A stretch of 64,000 nucleotides of DNA from positions 62,001 to 126,000 of the forward strand of contig JAMZAV010001996.1 in the NCBI GenBank assembly GCA_024449915.1, given 5' to 3'. The DNA is from Sweltsa coloradensis (lineage: Eukaryota > Arthropoda > Insecta > Plecoptera > Chloroperlidae). The position numbers and the translations under genes were made by a program. The notes below the pieces were generated by a model. The model was not told where the DNA came from and searched no databases. It saw only the letters and a list, made by a program, of their open reading frames with translations. Below are positions 11,696 to 21,163 of the stretch, piece after piece (positions within the stretch are counted from its first letter, which is position 1; every line of letters begins with the position of its first letter).

Positions 11696-11898
11696 TATTT
11701 ATTCATAGGTGATTGGTCGGGGGTGGCCCGTGCTGGTAATGACTAGCCTCAGGCGAGCAGTGAGAGTAAACATTGCTTCCGTGAAAACCTGTGATAACAT
11801 GTCCAACCACCACAAGGACTTGCGCACATTTACTCGCCTTTTACTATCAACAGGGGCATTCTTAGGGCCAAGTTCTACCCTAGACCCAGGTACAGTGT

Positions 11899-12100
11899 AT
11901 TACCGACCGACAGTGTTGGCTCGAGCGTAAAGCGCGCGACTCTGATTCGGGTGGTCCCGGGTTCAAATCTGACAAGTTTTTCCAGAGGTTTTGAGTCCTC
12001 TTTAATTAACAGCTCTCGGACATCCCTTCACAATCGTCCTCACTCCAGTATACATACTTAGACCTGAAGAGGGGCATAGATTGTGGGCAACACTTATTAA
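11899..12100 (+). mobile_element. SINE-B copy
   Basis: The tRNA-like head reads GTTGGCTCGAGCGTAAAGCG and then the B box GGGTTCAAATC. It is followed by the family body with CTCGGACATCCCTTCACAAT and GACCTGAAGAGGGGCATA. The sequence from about 11700 to 11898 is not recognised, apart from a TTCTACCCTAGACCCAGG block shared with family D. Confidence 0.7.
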
Positions 12101-12153
12101 TACATATATTATTTATTTTAAATATAAACAAAACGTATCTCGATTTAATTATA

Positions 12154-12240
12154 AATACAAATCATTGGACTTTCCACTGTTATTAATATATTTATTAACT
12201 TTTTATATAAATAACAGCGGAAAGTCCAATGATTTGTATT
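12154..12240. repeat. Short foldback with 31 bp arms
   Basis: Arms 12154-12184 and 12210-12240 are inverted copies with one mismatch (AATCATTGGACTTTCC). The 25 bp AT-rich spacer makes this a strong hairpin. Confidence 0.8.
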
Positions 12241-12280
12241 CATAACGTTACTACCTGTTATATAGTTTAATTTTTTATAG

Positions 12281-12368
12281 TTTCTCGATTTCATTGGTCG
12301 GGAAACACTTCCGTACATCGCCCGACCGGAGATCCGCGTTTGATACCCGGCTGTGATGTATTTTTAAT
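12281..12368 (+). mobile_element. Relic of the tRNA-bounded palindromic element
   Basis: The leader module (GGTCGGGAAACACTTCCGTA) is followed directly by a decayed tRNA 3' half (GTTTGATACCCGGCTGTGAT) and a T-run with AATTTCTTG. The order is the same as at 2412 and 47388, but the left arm is missing. Confidence 0.5.
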
Positions 12369-12621
12369 TTCTTGATTGATTTCCTTAATAAGTACAACGT
12401 GCTCGCTCATGTTCATGACTCATGTTGTTCTAGAAGGGTTGTAGACCTCACAGCTGATTGCTCTCGCATCACATCAGCAGCCTCCGCGCTATCTCAGCTG
12501 TGTGATCCGCGCCTGACATTCACCCTAGGCTCCGCTGCCTCTGACAGCCTCGTTCACTGTCATAGACCAGCCACTCACTCGCGGGGCATCACGGGAAATA
12601 GTTGCGATACACTATACTTAC

Positions 12622-13046
12622 CATAGATATTAAACACCTATAGTAGGCTAGATAAGCAGTCTCCTATACCTCCGCACAGGCGCGAGCGTACCAAATTGAA
12701 GAGTCAATCGGCCCATTTCAAAATGGCGATTTGGCGTTTTAATTTATGCTTTTTTAATGCAATAAAGCTTTTTACTGGATTGTTTAATATGGTTTTAGCT
12801 TGTGCAGCATGGTATTGAACAAACAGAAACAATACGAAGTTATTGCATTTGGGAATTTAGTAATCATTTGGCGTTAAAGGCTAGTATGCTCACCTGTCAA
12901 CCTGGCGGCAATCTTGAGAACTATTTGGGCTACAAATCGCTCCCATGTGATTAACATGTAAACTGGAATTTCAAGATGGCTCAAATTGTCACGGAAGTGG
13001 ATTACTGACTGCCAATCTAGCCTACAATAGGTGTTCAATATCTATG
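12622..13046 (+). mobile_element. P-element-like MITE, copy 2
   Basis: A 425 bp element with termini CATAGATATTAAACACC and GGTGTTCAATATCTATG. ATACTTAC lies immediately to the left, but the right flank (CTTTACAC) is not a matching duplication. From the ATG at 12789 the THAP remnant has a stop after AAWY, although the downstream TNRNN residues remain in frame. It lies tail-to-tail with copy 3. Confidence 0.8.
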
Positions 13047-13063
13047 CTTTACACTATACTTAC

Positions 13064-13495
13064 TGTAGATATTAAACACCTATATTAGGTTAGATTAGCA
13101 GTCATTGGTCCACTTCCGTGACAATTAAAACTTAGAAGCCAGCTTGAAATCCCAGTTTGCATGTTAAGTAGATGGGAGCGATTTGTAGAAAAAACATTTT
13201 TAAAGATGGCCGTCAGTTTGACAGGTGAGCATATTAGCCATTAACACCAAGTGATTACTAAATTCCCTTATGCAATAACTTCTTATTGTTTCTGTTTGTG
13301 CATTCCCAAGCTGCACAAGCTAAAACCATATCAAACAATCCAGTAAAATACTTAATTGCATTAAAAAAGCATAAATTTAAACGCCAAATCGCCATTTTGA
13401 ATTGGATTTTCGACGCTTCAATTTGTTACGCTCGCGCCTGTGCGGAGGTATTGGAGACTGCTAATCTAGCCTACTATAGGTGTTCAATATCTATG
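13064..13495 (-). mobile_element. P-element-like MITE, copy 3 (inverted)
   Basis: A 432 bp element in reverse orientation, flanked by a perfect 8 bp target duplication, ATACTTAC (13056-13063 and 13496-13503). This is the clearest evidence for the 8 bp rule in the family. It keeps the intact THAP-start peptide described at 13258-13329. Confidence 0.88.
13258..13329 (-). pseudogene. THAP-domain start remnant in the MITE
   Basis: The 23 codons begin MVLACAAWECTNRNNKK and end LLHKGI before a stop. They show the C-x4-C-x-N-R signature that opens THAP zinc fingers, and the KGI that in many THAP domains leads into FHRFP. The second Cys and the His of the C2CH finger are absent. The element therefore looks internally deleted just after the first part of the transposase DNA-binding domain. 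P-element transposases carry an N-terminal THAP domain, which agrees with the 8 bp target duplications. The copy at 55047 has nearly the same peptide, so the reading frame predates the spread of the MITE. Confidence 0.6.
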
Positions 13496-13540
13496 ATACT
13501 TACTAGCTTGCTTGAGGATATTCTATATTTCATCATTATA

Positions 13541-13582
13541 CAGCGCAAGCGCAACGTGAGACTGATTTGGGTGGTCCCGCCA
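13541..13582 (+). repeat. SINE-B head fragment
   Basis: The short piece GAGACTGATTTGGGTGGTCC matches the anticodon-to-variable region of the SINE-B heads. It lies directly after MITE copy 3. Confidence 0.4.
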
Positions 13583-13734
13583 TAGTCTCTTACTGAACGT
13601 TTCTGGTTTGTTGTTATTAAAGTTTTTCATTTTTGATCACACAAATTGAGGAGTTAAATTAGGATCCACATTCAACCTTACCCCCTGAGCCTAGTTAGTC
13701 GCCTTAAGAGGGACAAGTTGTTCCTCGACAGTTA

Positions 13735-14095
13735 CCTTACAACCACCGTCTGGGTCCGAGGTAGAATTTGGCCCAGAGCATTGGCTCTGCTAATCGTAAT
13801 AGTCGAGGAAAGTGACAAAGCACATCTCGCAAACATCAGCTATAGGTAATTAGGGAAGAGTACTTCTTGAAACTTGTGGCGAGCTCTGGCGGTCGTCCCC
13901 CTTCCTTTGACGACATCCCTGACGACATCTACCTTGACAACAAAAACTTTGAAGACCACGACGTGCGACCCCCCCCCCCTTCGCCTTTCCTCCTCCCACC
14001 CGTGGCTGGTTTCTGACCAGAATTGGACTTTCCTCCCCATGTCCCCTAGGCTAGAGTGGCGCATTATGAGTTACCTAACGGTTGACGCGCCCTTA
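13735..14095 (+). repeat. Repeat family D, copy 1
   Basis: Shared blocks in order are GGCCCAGAGCATTGGCTCTG, CTCGCAAACATCAGCTA, a GAC/GAY-rich stretch, CCGTGGCTGGTTTCTGACCA, and CCTAGGCTAGAGTGGCGCA ending at GGTTGACGCGCCCTTAAT. Other copies are at 18885, 44067 (minus) and 52530. The 140-codon frame that crosses it (13874-14296) runs on through unrelated sequence into the next transposon and is rejected as a gene. Confidence 0.7.
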
Positions 14096-14260
14096 ATCGC
14101 AATAAACTTCAAACTTACCTTGCATATAATATATTTGTATCAGCCGAACCACAAGACCCTAGCCTGCCCTCCTATGAAACAGTCTGTTACAAGGTTCTAC
14201 CAGCTGTGTACGGTTCCCGCCAGTGTTAATAACAGTGGTCTAAGAGGCCAGACTGTCATA

Positions 14261-15340
14261 CACAGAGAAAAATATTTACCAAACAATTATTGCTAACTTT
14301 ATTTTGCTGTTCCAGCAATATTTTCGGTGAATTTAACAGAACAGGTTTGCTGAAACAGCAATACAATTATTGCTAACTCTAAAATAAAGAATCCAGCATG
14401 ATATTTCGCTGCAACAGCAGAATATTTTGCTAGTTGGTACTTAGCGAAACATTCTGCTCCTGCAGCAAAATATTATGCTAAATTTACCGAACGTTTTGCT
14501 GATTCGAATGTAGCGATATGTATTGCAAGCTACCTCGCGAGACCTGCGCGAGATTTGACGAGATAGCTTACAGTGCGCACGCCACGAGGAAGAAATAGCA
14601 AAGTGAAGCACCGAGCATCAAGCATGGCCGTTTACTTGCCAGTTACCTTACCTATGACTGTGAGGTTTAACAACAAAGTAGTTGCAAATAATAAAGGTAT
14701 GTATAATACAACATGTGATTATATAGTACAATTATTATTATGTATGATACCTAATATGTACCGTGCTGATAAACTCAGAGAAATAGCTAATTACAAAATT
14801 ACAACTTCGTTGCAGATAACGAGACAACAACGGAAGGCGGCAAGAGTACAGAAACTTTGAAGCAAACTATACAACCATTTGTGATTGTCGGAGGAAAAAG
14901 GAACAATGCCGTCGTGTGTTTTCTTAATATTGAATAACTCTCGCGTGTATCTGTGTGAATTTTTTGGTGAAAATAATTATATTTTTATAAACATTGATAT
15001 TTTAATAAATTTGTTTTTGCCACGAACGAGCGACATCTTGTCCCAAGCCAGCAAAATGTTTTGCTGGGATTACAGAACATTATGCGGGTACAGCAGTATG
15101 TTTTACTGAACCAGCATAACGCTCTGTAATTCCAGCAAAACTTTCTGCTGGCCAGCAGAACGTTATGTAAACCCAGCAAAACCATTTTCCTAAAGTAGCA
15201 TAATGTTTTGTAAATATTAGCAATACTCGTTTGGTGTTTTCAGCAAAATGTTTTCTTGTCCATATAATAGCAAACGTTTTGCTGCTGGTGCAAAACGTTC
15301 TGTGAATTCAGCAATAATTTTGTAAATATTTTTCTCTGTG
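14261..15340. mobile_element. 1.08 kb TA-flanked DNA transposon with CAGCAAAA subterminal arrays
   Basis: The ends are inverted: CACAGAGAAAAATATTTAC on the left, and its complement GTAAATATTTTTCTCTGTG on the right. Both are flanked by TA (14259-14260, 15341-15342), the target duplication of the Tc1/mariner group. Each terminal region, about 280 bp, is packed with short palindromic variants of CAGCAAAATGTTTTGCTG in both orientations, which are plausible transposase-binding repeats. The centre (about 14550-15030) is different in composition and holds the candidate spliced frame at 14624. No transposase signature such as DDE/D was recognised, so the superfamily is tentative. Confidence 0.75.
14624..14937 (+). 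CDS. Candidate two-exon frame, 64 residues, inside the transposon
   Basis: Exon 1 (14624-14696) starts with ATG and reads MAVYLPVTLPMTVRFNNK and on to ANNK. An intron at 14697-14815 opens GTATGT and closes TTGCAG. Exon 2 (14816-14937) continues in frame as DNETTTEGGKSTETLKQTIQ, then PFVIVGGKRNNAVVCFLNIE, and a TAA. A polyadenylation-type AATAAA lies at 15004-15009. The consistent splice sites, phase and downstream signal are what make this worth listing. The protein is not recognised. It is short, and a chance frame of this size remains quite possible. It could be a truncated transposon gene or a captured host exon. Confidence 0.3.
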
Positions 15341-15342
15341 TA

Positions 15343-16700
15343 GGTTTATTAGCTATGTTATTACCACACGGAAGTCAGGCAGGGCCAGGTATTACAGGGG
15401 TGGGCCACAACACATGGTCGGGCCGTTAGCAGGGAACGCTCGAGGTCCACTTATTACGGAGATAGGTGCAGTTTATTATATTCTGGTAGAAAATATGCTT
15501 TACCTTTTTTCTTAAGCGCTATTTCACCCCCTCTCATTAATTGACAAAATTGTTCCCACTATTTTAAAGCATTTCATCACCATTTTGAATCAGCATATGT
15601 ACAACAATGTTCATAATCATTAATTTCATACTGTTGTTATATATTTTCTTAAATTATTTCTTTTTGTAAACATTTGTACTTTGTATTGATTAGTACGCTG
15701 GATCCCCGTGGTCATCTAAACTATTTGGCCAGCTGTCAGTGTCAATAAAGATTCAATTTATATTATATTTATAATTAACCTATATTGGTCTCTGCAGCTA
15801 GCGCTGTTGCCTTAAGAAGAGAGACACCGAAAGACACTCAATTGATAAAAATACATTGAGATTAAAAATTAACAGTTAACAAACTTCATCTAAAATGTAA
15901 TCTACTATGTACTAACTACATAAGTGGTTTCTAAAACATATGAATGTACCATCGCAGGAAACATATTACAATACAATCCGTTGAACTACTTGTAATACAG
16001 TTTTTTCTCTGAAAGTTAAAAGAAATCATGAACCATCTCCCTTGCTCGTAGCATTAGCCCCTTTACACTTATTGTGTACCGGCTATTTACTTGATAAATA
16101 AATACTATTCAGCTTCAAAATAAATCCCCCACTAAAAATCAGTATTTTAAAACGAGTTGTATAGTTAAGTATAATTCATTATTTTTTGTATTTACTCTTA
16201 GATATGTATGTATACGATTATGTCTTTTTTTAAAAAGAGCTCTTTCACTCTTTAAATTGATCTGAATTAGGTCATTTTCATCCAACAATTGATATTTTTC
16301 TAAAAAATTCTGAAGATTTTAATATTTTTCAATATTTTTAGCACGATTTTTTGGGGCAAAATTTTGGATTTTGAACTAAATATACAATTTTAGTTCAAAT
16401 TACATTTTAATCGCTTTTCTAAAAGAAGATTTTTTTGTATATTTTAGATTTTGCTTGTCTTTAAAACAGCAATATTAAAATGATATTTTATTTCCGGAAA
16501 AAAACAAAATTTTCAAATTTTTACAAATTTTTGCGGATGTGTATTTTTAATCTGCTCTTATAAAGGTAGACTACATATTCATCCCATTGAAATGTTTTTT
16601 TAAAAATGTGTATCAAACTGAAAAATCTATCATTTACCTGGATTTAAATTAAGAATTTCATGTTCATGATCAGTGTCGTCATGACTGAGAGGGATAAAGA
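15343..16700. other. AT-rich sequence, no gene seen
   Basis: Very AT-rich from about 16130 to 16620. The string ATCCCCCACTAAAAATCAG at about 16124 resembles the SINE-A tail and may be a relic. Nothing else was identified. Confidence 0.5.
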
Positions 16701-16774
16701 CACGTACACGCACACACGCACACACGCACACACGCACACGCACACGCACACACGCACACACGCACACACGCACA
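16701..16774. repeat. (CACACG)n microsatellite
   Basis: CA-rich repeat with regular CG interruptions (CACACACG and CACACG units). Confidence 0.95.
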
Positions 16775-17421
16775 ACTCTTGGAAACTCTACCCTCCAACT
16801 CTAACACAATATCCCCGGGTGGCGGAACTAGCAGCTCAACAAGTAACTTAGGTCAGAAGTAAACTCAACTTCTTCTTGCCCTTGGTAGCCAAGATAAACT
16901 TGTACACGGCCCAGCAAGCCATAAATCCTAAACTTGCAGATATCAGGAATGTTAAGAGGGGAAACTTTATCAATATATTTCGGCTTGCTAGGAGTCCCGG
17001 TTATAATATTAACAATCCCGACCTTTGAGCAGAATTAGCACAAGAACAACTTTTATACATTGAATGTTGGAAATATCCCATACATGTGATTCAAACTAGA
17101 TTCGAGCCCCCTTTTTTACTCTCATTAAACATTACATTCTTCGTACTAAGAATGTTCTTCAATAGATTATTTTCAAAATCACCAACGTCTATATATTCTG
17201 GCGGACTTGTATCCCACATAGCTATCGCACACCCGAGGATAATATGGATGACAGCTAGCTAAAACCCTTTCTCTTGTATTGCTTTTGCACATCATAAATG
17301 ATCATTCGATATTCGTCTATTAATAATTATTAATATTATTATTTATATTAATAATTTATTCCTAATATTGATGTAATGTTTTACAATACTAGGTTTAATG
17401 AAAGCTAAGGCCGAACTGGCC
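16775..17421. other. No feature recognised
   Basis: AT-rich, with a TTAATAATTATTAATATTAT patch near 17320. No coding or RNA signal was seen. Confidence 0.5.
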
Positions 17422-17424
17422 TTA

Positions 17425-17580
17425 GGTCCAGAATTTCAATGTCTAGTTAAAATTTATCTGCCAGTTAGTCCTCTCAGTAAATATTTACAAGGCTTCTGAT
17501 TGGTGGTTGCCATAGTGAAAACAAGTTATGTGTCAGTTAAATTTACTTGCCACTTTAACTGGACATTGAAATACCGGGCC
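17425..17580 (-). mobile_element. Harbinger-type MITE, copy 1
   Basis: A 156 bp element whose ends are inverted (GGTCCAGAATTTCAATGTC and its diverged complement ending CCGGGCC). A 3 bp TTA duplication lies on each side (17422-17424, 17581-17583). TTA/TAA target duplications with ends starting GG are the mark of PIF/Harbinger elements. It is paired in inverted orientation with 17655-17809. Confidence 0.82.
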
Positions 17581-17654
17581 TTAGTCTCGCCTATATAAAT
17601 ACAACTCTCTCTTCTTTCTCTTCCCCCAGTCTCCCACTTACTCTATCACACTTA

Positions 17655-17809
17655 GGCCCGGTATTTCAATGTCCAGTTAAAGTGGCAAGTAAATTTAACT
17701 GACACATAACTTGTTTTCACTATGGCAACCACCAATCAGAAGCCTTGTAAATATTTACTGAGAGGACTAACTGCAGATAAATTTTAACTAGACATTGAAA
17801 TTCTGGACC
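17655..17809 (+). mobile_element. Harbinger-type MITE, copy 2
   Basis: A 155 bp reverse-complement partner of 17425-17580 with few mismatches, flanked by TTA (17652-17654, 17810-17812). The 74 bp between the two elements is pyrimidine-rich. Together they form a hairpin of about 385 bp. Confidence 0.85.
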
Positions 17810-17826
17810 TTACTCGATCACACTGA

Positions 17827-17827
<1 letters not shown>

Positions 17828-17861
<34 letters not shown>

Positions 17862-17866
17862 TCTCT
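17828..17866. repeat. (CT)n/(CTAT)n microsatellite
   Basis: CT units with a short CTAT interruption. Confidence 0.9.
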
Positions 17867-18056
17867 TATACTATTTTACTTTATTAATATGCATATAATA
17901 ATAATAATAATAATTATTATTGGTTCATTATTATTATTTCGATTAAATTGTGTGTTATATTAATTATGTTGTCATACATCGATGTATCTGAAATATTAAG
18001 AGGTTGGATGGAAGGTAAAGCCTAACTGGCTTTAATCCCCGCCTAAATAAAGGCGA

Positions 18057-18058
<2 letters not shown>

Positions 18059-18105
<47 letters not shown>

Positions 18106-18118
18106 CCCCCTCTCTCTC
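18059..18118. repeat. (CT)n microsatellite
   Basis: About 20 CT units followed by a C-rich and CT tail. Confidence 0.95.
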
Positions 18119-18735
18119 AACGTTCCACGCGTCCGTTAGGTTTGAATACGCGCTGCTGTTTCCCTCTCTGTCCAGTCCTCAAGTGGCCGCTAAGTCGAGG
18201 CTCGAACTTTAGATTGCTCTTCCGAGCAAGATTCTATGGGATCCGAGTCCGGCGACCGCAGCGCTTTGATCTCGCTGCGGCCGAGGACGGAACGATAACA
18301 CACTCAATGGGGGTGAAAATTGCGAACTTTCTGCTGCAAAAGAACAGCTGGATGCGCCTAGCGGTTGTTTCAAGTGGGGAAACTTCTCGACGCTTAGCCT
18401 GGCAATAATCTGACGCACAGAGGGACTGGTTTTATCTTCCTGGTGTCCAATAGGAGTAAATTGCTTTGGGCTGGGGCTTGTTTAGAAATATATCAATACA
18501 AAACGCAAATATATCTGTGTGGGAGTGTAGTATCCATTTGCTTTGAGTCCCCGTACCCCGTAAAATGATTACCTTTTGTCGATGATCTGATAACTAACCA
18601 TGTTATCTTTCATATAGTGTATGTATAGTTTATTGTGCTCCCCTACTTCCCACACCCTGCCTTTGGCTGGATCTGTCCATTATGGGTCGTATAGATTTAA
18701 TGCCTACATTACCAGGCATTACATACCAAGCAGTC
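18119..18735. other. No supported gene
   Basis: Moderately GC-rich. Open frames of 88 and 69 codons on opposite strands overlap and match nothing recognised. Confidence 0.45.
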
Positions 18736-18772
18736 GTCCTGAAGGTAGAACCCACAGTGGTACCGAAACGTC
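18736..18772 (+). ncRNA. Degraded hammerhead-like motif
   Basis: GTCCTGA is followed by a GGTA...TACC stem and then GAAACGTC. This is the same order as in the Penelope-type foldback at 34797, but the TGA half of the CTGATGA core is missing. It is likely a relic and not an active ribozyme. Confidence 0.3.
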
Positions 18773-18884
18773 GAACTCACACACTAGTAAGTGTAAACAC
18801 GCGACGCGGCGAAATGACCTGTTTCACACCTCTTTTAATTCTAAAATATATAAGAAATGGAGTTATTTCTTTCTAATCGCAAAA

Positions 18885-19165
18885 GGCGAGGAAAGAGACC
18901 AAGTCCATCTCGAAAACATCAGCTAGTAAGTAGGGGAGTGTATAACTCCCCGAAACTAGAGACGTCGTCGGGACCCCTCCCTCTGACCTTGAGGACCTCC
19001 CCGACGATGACGACCATGACAACGCGAGCTATGACAAAGCCGATGACGACCACGTCCTGAGAACCCCTCCCCCCTACCGTGGCTGGTTCTGACCAGCATG
19101 GGACTTTCCTCCGCATACCCCCTAGGCTATTATGACTAGTCAGACAGTTGACGCACCCTTTATCC
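18885..19165 (+). repeat. Repeat family D, copy 2
   Basis: It carries CATCTCGAAAACATCAGCTAG, a GAY-rich tract (GACGATGACGACCATGACAA), CCGTGGCTGGTTCTGACCA and CCCTAGGCTA. It ends AGTTGACGCACCC. Confidence 0.7.
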
Positions 19166-20189
19166 TTATAAACCTTTAAACACATCTGTTATTTACACTA
19201 CGAAAGTTTTTCATAGACATTGTCAATGTAACGTTTTGGTTATTAGACCTGCCATCGTTTTGACAATTGACTTTTCTAAATTAACTTTTGACAAAATTCC
19301 CATAAAGTAAATGATTGTGTAATTTTGTCGATGTTAAATTAAAAATCGAAGTTCATGATCCCTTTCCTGCTACCTTATCAAACCATTCGCGACATTTTCT
19401 ATCTCCATTCACCATAATATGCGTCTCATCCTCTAATTCCACTCGAGTCTTTTCGTTTCTCTCTTGTTCGATCTAGATTTGCTAGAGAAACAAAGCATCG
19501 TATTTCTCGCTCGCGATATTAAAAGGTTCGTCTTCTTCTTGGCCTGGGGATCTAGCCCCGTTCTCGTTGTCAACGTAATGAACAATCTAATCCACCCGGC
19601 GTGGATCCGATCGTCTCTCTTTGATCACCGCCTTCTTGTTAAACGGGCGCTGCTAGACGGCGGTGCTTTGTACGCGCGCTTAGAGGGCGGTGACTTCCTT
19701 GTACACGGGGCAAACACTTCCAATCACATCGTGGGGAAGACACAAGGACCTGATGCGACTTGCAAGGTGCAGAGTTGTATTTTGACTTAATTTATTTGAG
19801 GACCGAAATTGTTGTTTAAGTTTAACATCTTTTTGTTGCATTCTATGTTTTACGCCATCTTCTTACATATACTTTTTAACTAAGCCATCTTATGGGCATA
19901 TTTAAAATATGTTAACTAAGAAATGTGATTATATTGTTGTTGAAATATGATACAAAATGTTCTCAGTAATATGTGTATGATTTTTATGTATTTTGTCTTA
20001 CTTAATGATTTTGTTTTAAAGTTAGAAGAGTTATTAGTATAATTTATTCAAAACCTTTTAGTCTTTAAAATCTCTTTAATAATACAAACTTTATGTTGCT
20101 AAGTGTGTATTTTCATTATGGGAAACCATTAATGGGAAAACCCGCTTGTCGTCATGTGATTTAATGTAAATAGAGTGCAATGGTTCTGG
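19166..20189. other. No supported gene
   Basis: It contains a 108-codon open frame at 19464-19790 outside recognised repeats. That frame opens at TTG and not ATG, has no recognisable domain, and lies in AT-rich sequence. It is treated as chance. Confidence 0.4.
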
Positions 20190-20445
20190 GGTTCTGGGTA
20201 AAGGAATGTCCAGATATTTTCCAATATTTAACCAAAACAAAGCACAACATTTTCATCAGAACATATCCATGGAAACGCAGCAACAAATCAATTACAAATG
20301 AAATAGTCTTACCCGGCACCTCCACCATTTCCTTTTCTGAATTTGTTTCTTCCACTAAATTCATTCACTTTTATCCAGAATTCCAGAAACCAATAAAAAC
20401 TATCCGTTTTGTTTGCCTACTTTTGACGTAAACGATATCATTGTA
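20190..20445 (-). repeat. Dispersed repeat with GGCACCTCCACC motif, copy 1
   Basis: It is similar over about 250 bp to 20735-21020. Shared pieces are GGAATGTCCA, the motif ACCCGGCACCTCCACCATTT (20311-20330), ATTTGTTTCTTC and TTGCCTACT-TTGACG. On the minus strand both copies open a frame that starts MVEVPG and has loosely similar hydrophobic continuations. This could be ancestry at the DNA level only. Confidence 0.5.
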
Positions 20446-20734
20446 ATTATATAAGGAAACATACAGGACACTGCGCCCCTAAACTTAATGAATCCAAAAA
20501 TTGTTATAGATTCTTGTTTTTTTAAACTATATTTTTGTGCGTCCCAAAATTGATTGTTTTGGTTGTCTAAATGTTAGCGCCGCCATCTTAAAAAATTTGA
20601 TCGTTCTTTACATTCAGTAAAGTGTCTTGTTGAATGTAGTTTCATTTACATATAGGCCTATCAACCCTAAAATACGATATTATTCTATTTGACCTATGTA
20701 AAACGATTAGTCGGAATGATGATTTATCAACATT

Positions 20735-21020
20735 GAGCGTGTATAGGGAATGTCCAATGTTCTTTTTCAAAATATAAAACAAAATAAACATAATAATATT
20801 TCCATCAAAGAATACTCTCAGGAACGCACAAACTAATAAATTAATAAGAAATAACATCGGCGGACCCGGCACCTCCACCATTTCAGTTGCAAAATTTGTT
20901 TCTTCGACTAACTTAACCCAAAAACTAATTTAAAAGTTTTCCTTTAAATAAAGGTACAGAATACTATTTTTAAACACTTCCGAGCCGTTGCCTACTCTTG
21001 ACGAAAAGGACCACATTGTA
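20735..21020 (-). repeat. Dispersed repeat with GGCACCTCCACC motif, copy 2
   Basis: Diverged partner of 20190-20445, with the motif at 20864-20880. Confidence 0.5.
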
Positions 21021-21163
21021 ATCATATTCGTAGTTTGATAGGGAATACTTGAATTAAAAAAAATATCTACAATATTTTTTTTCAAGTGCTAACGAACAAC
21101 TTTAGGTATCTTCATTTAATAACAAAGTAAAGTTTCGTGACATCTGCGGCAGAGAGAAACGAA

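Noticed and set aside
13874..14296. 140-codon open frame
   Set aside because: It starts at a non-ATG codon, spans family D, unrelated DNA and the end of a transposon, and has no domain.
18126..18136. CCACGCGTCCG, identical to a common cDNA-library adapter
   Set aside because: Eleven bases can occur by chance in 64 kb, and no vector or cDNA sequence is attached, so contamination is not supported.
19464..19790. 108-codon open frame outside repeats
   Set aside because: It opens at TTG and no family resemblance was seen.
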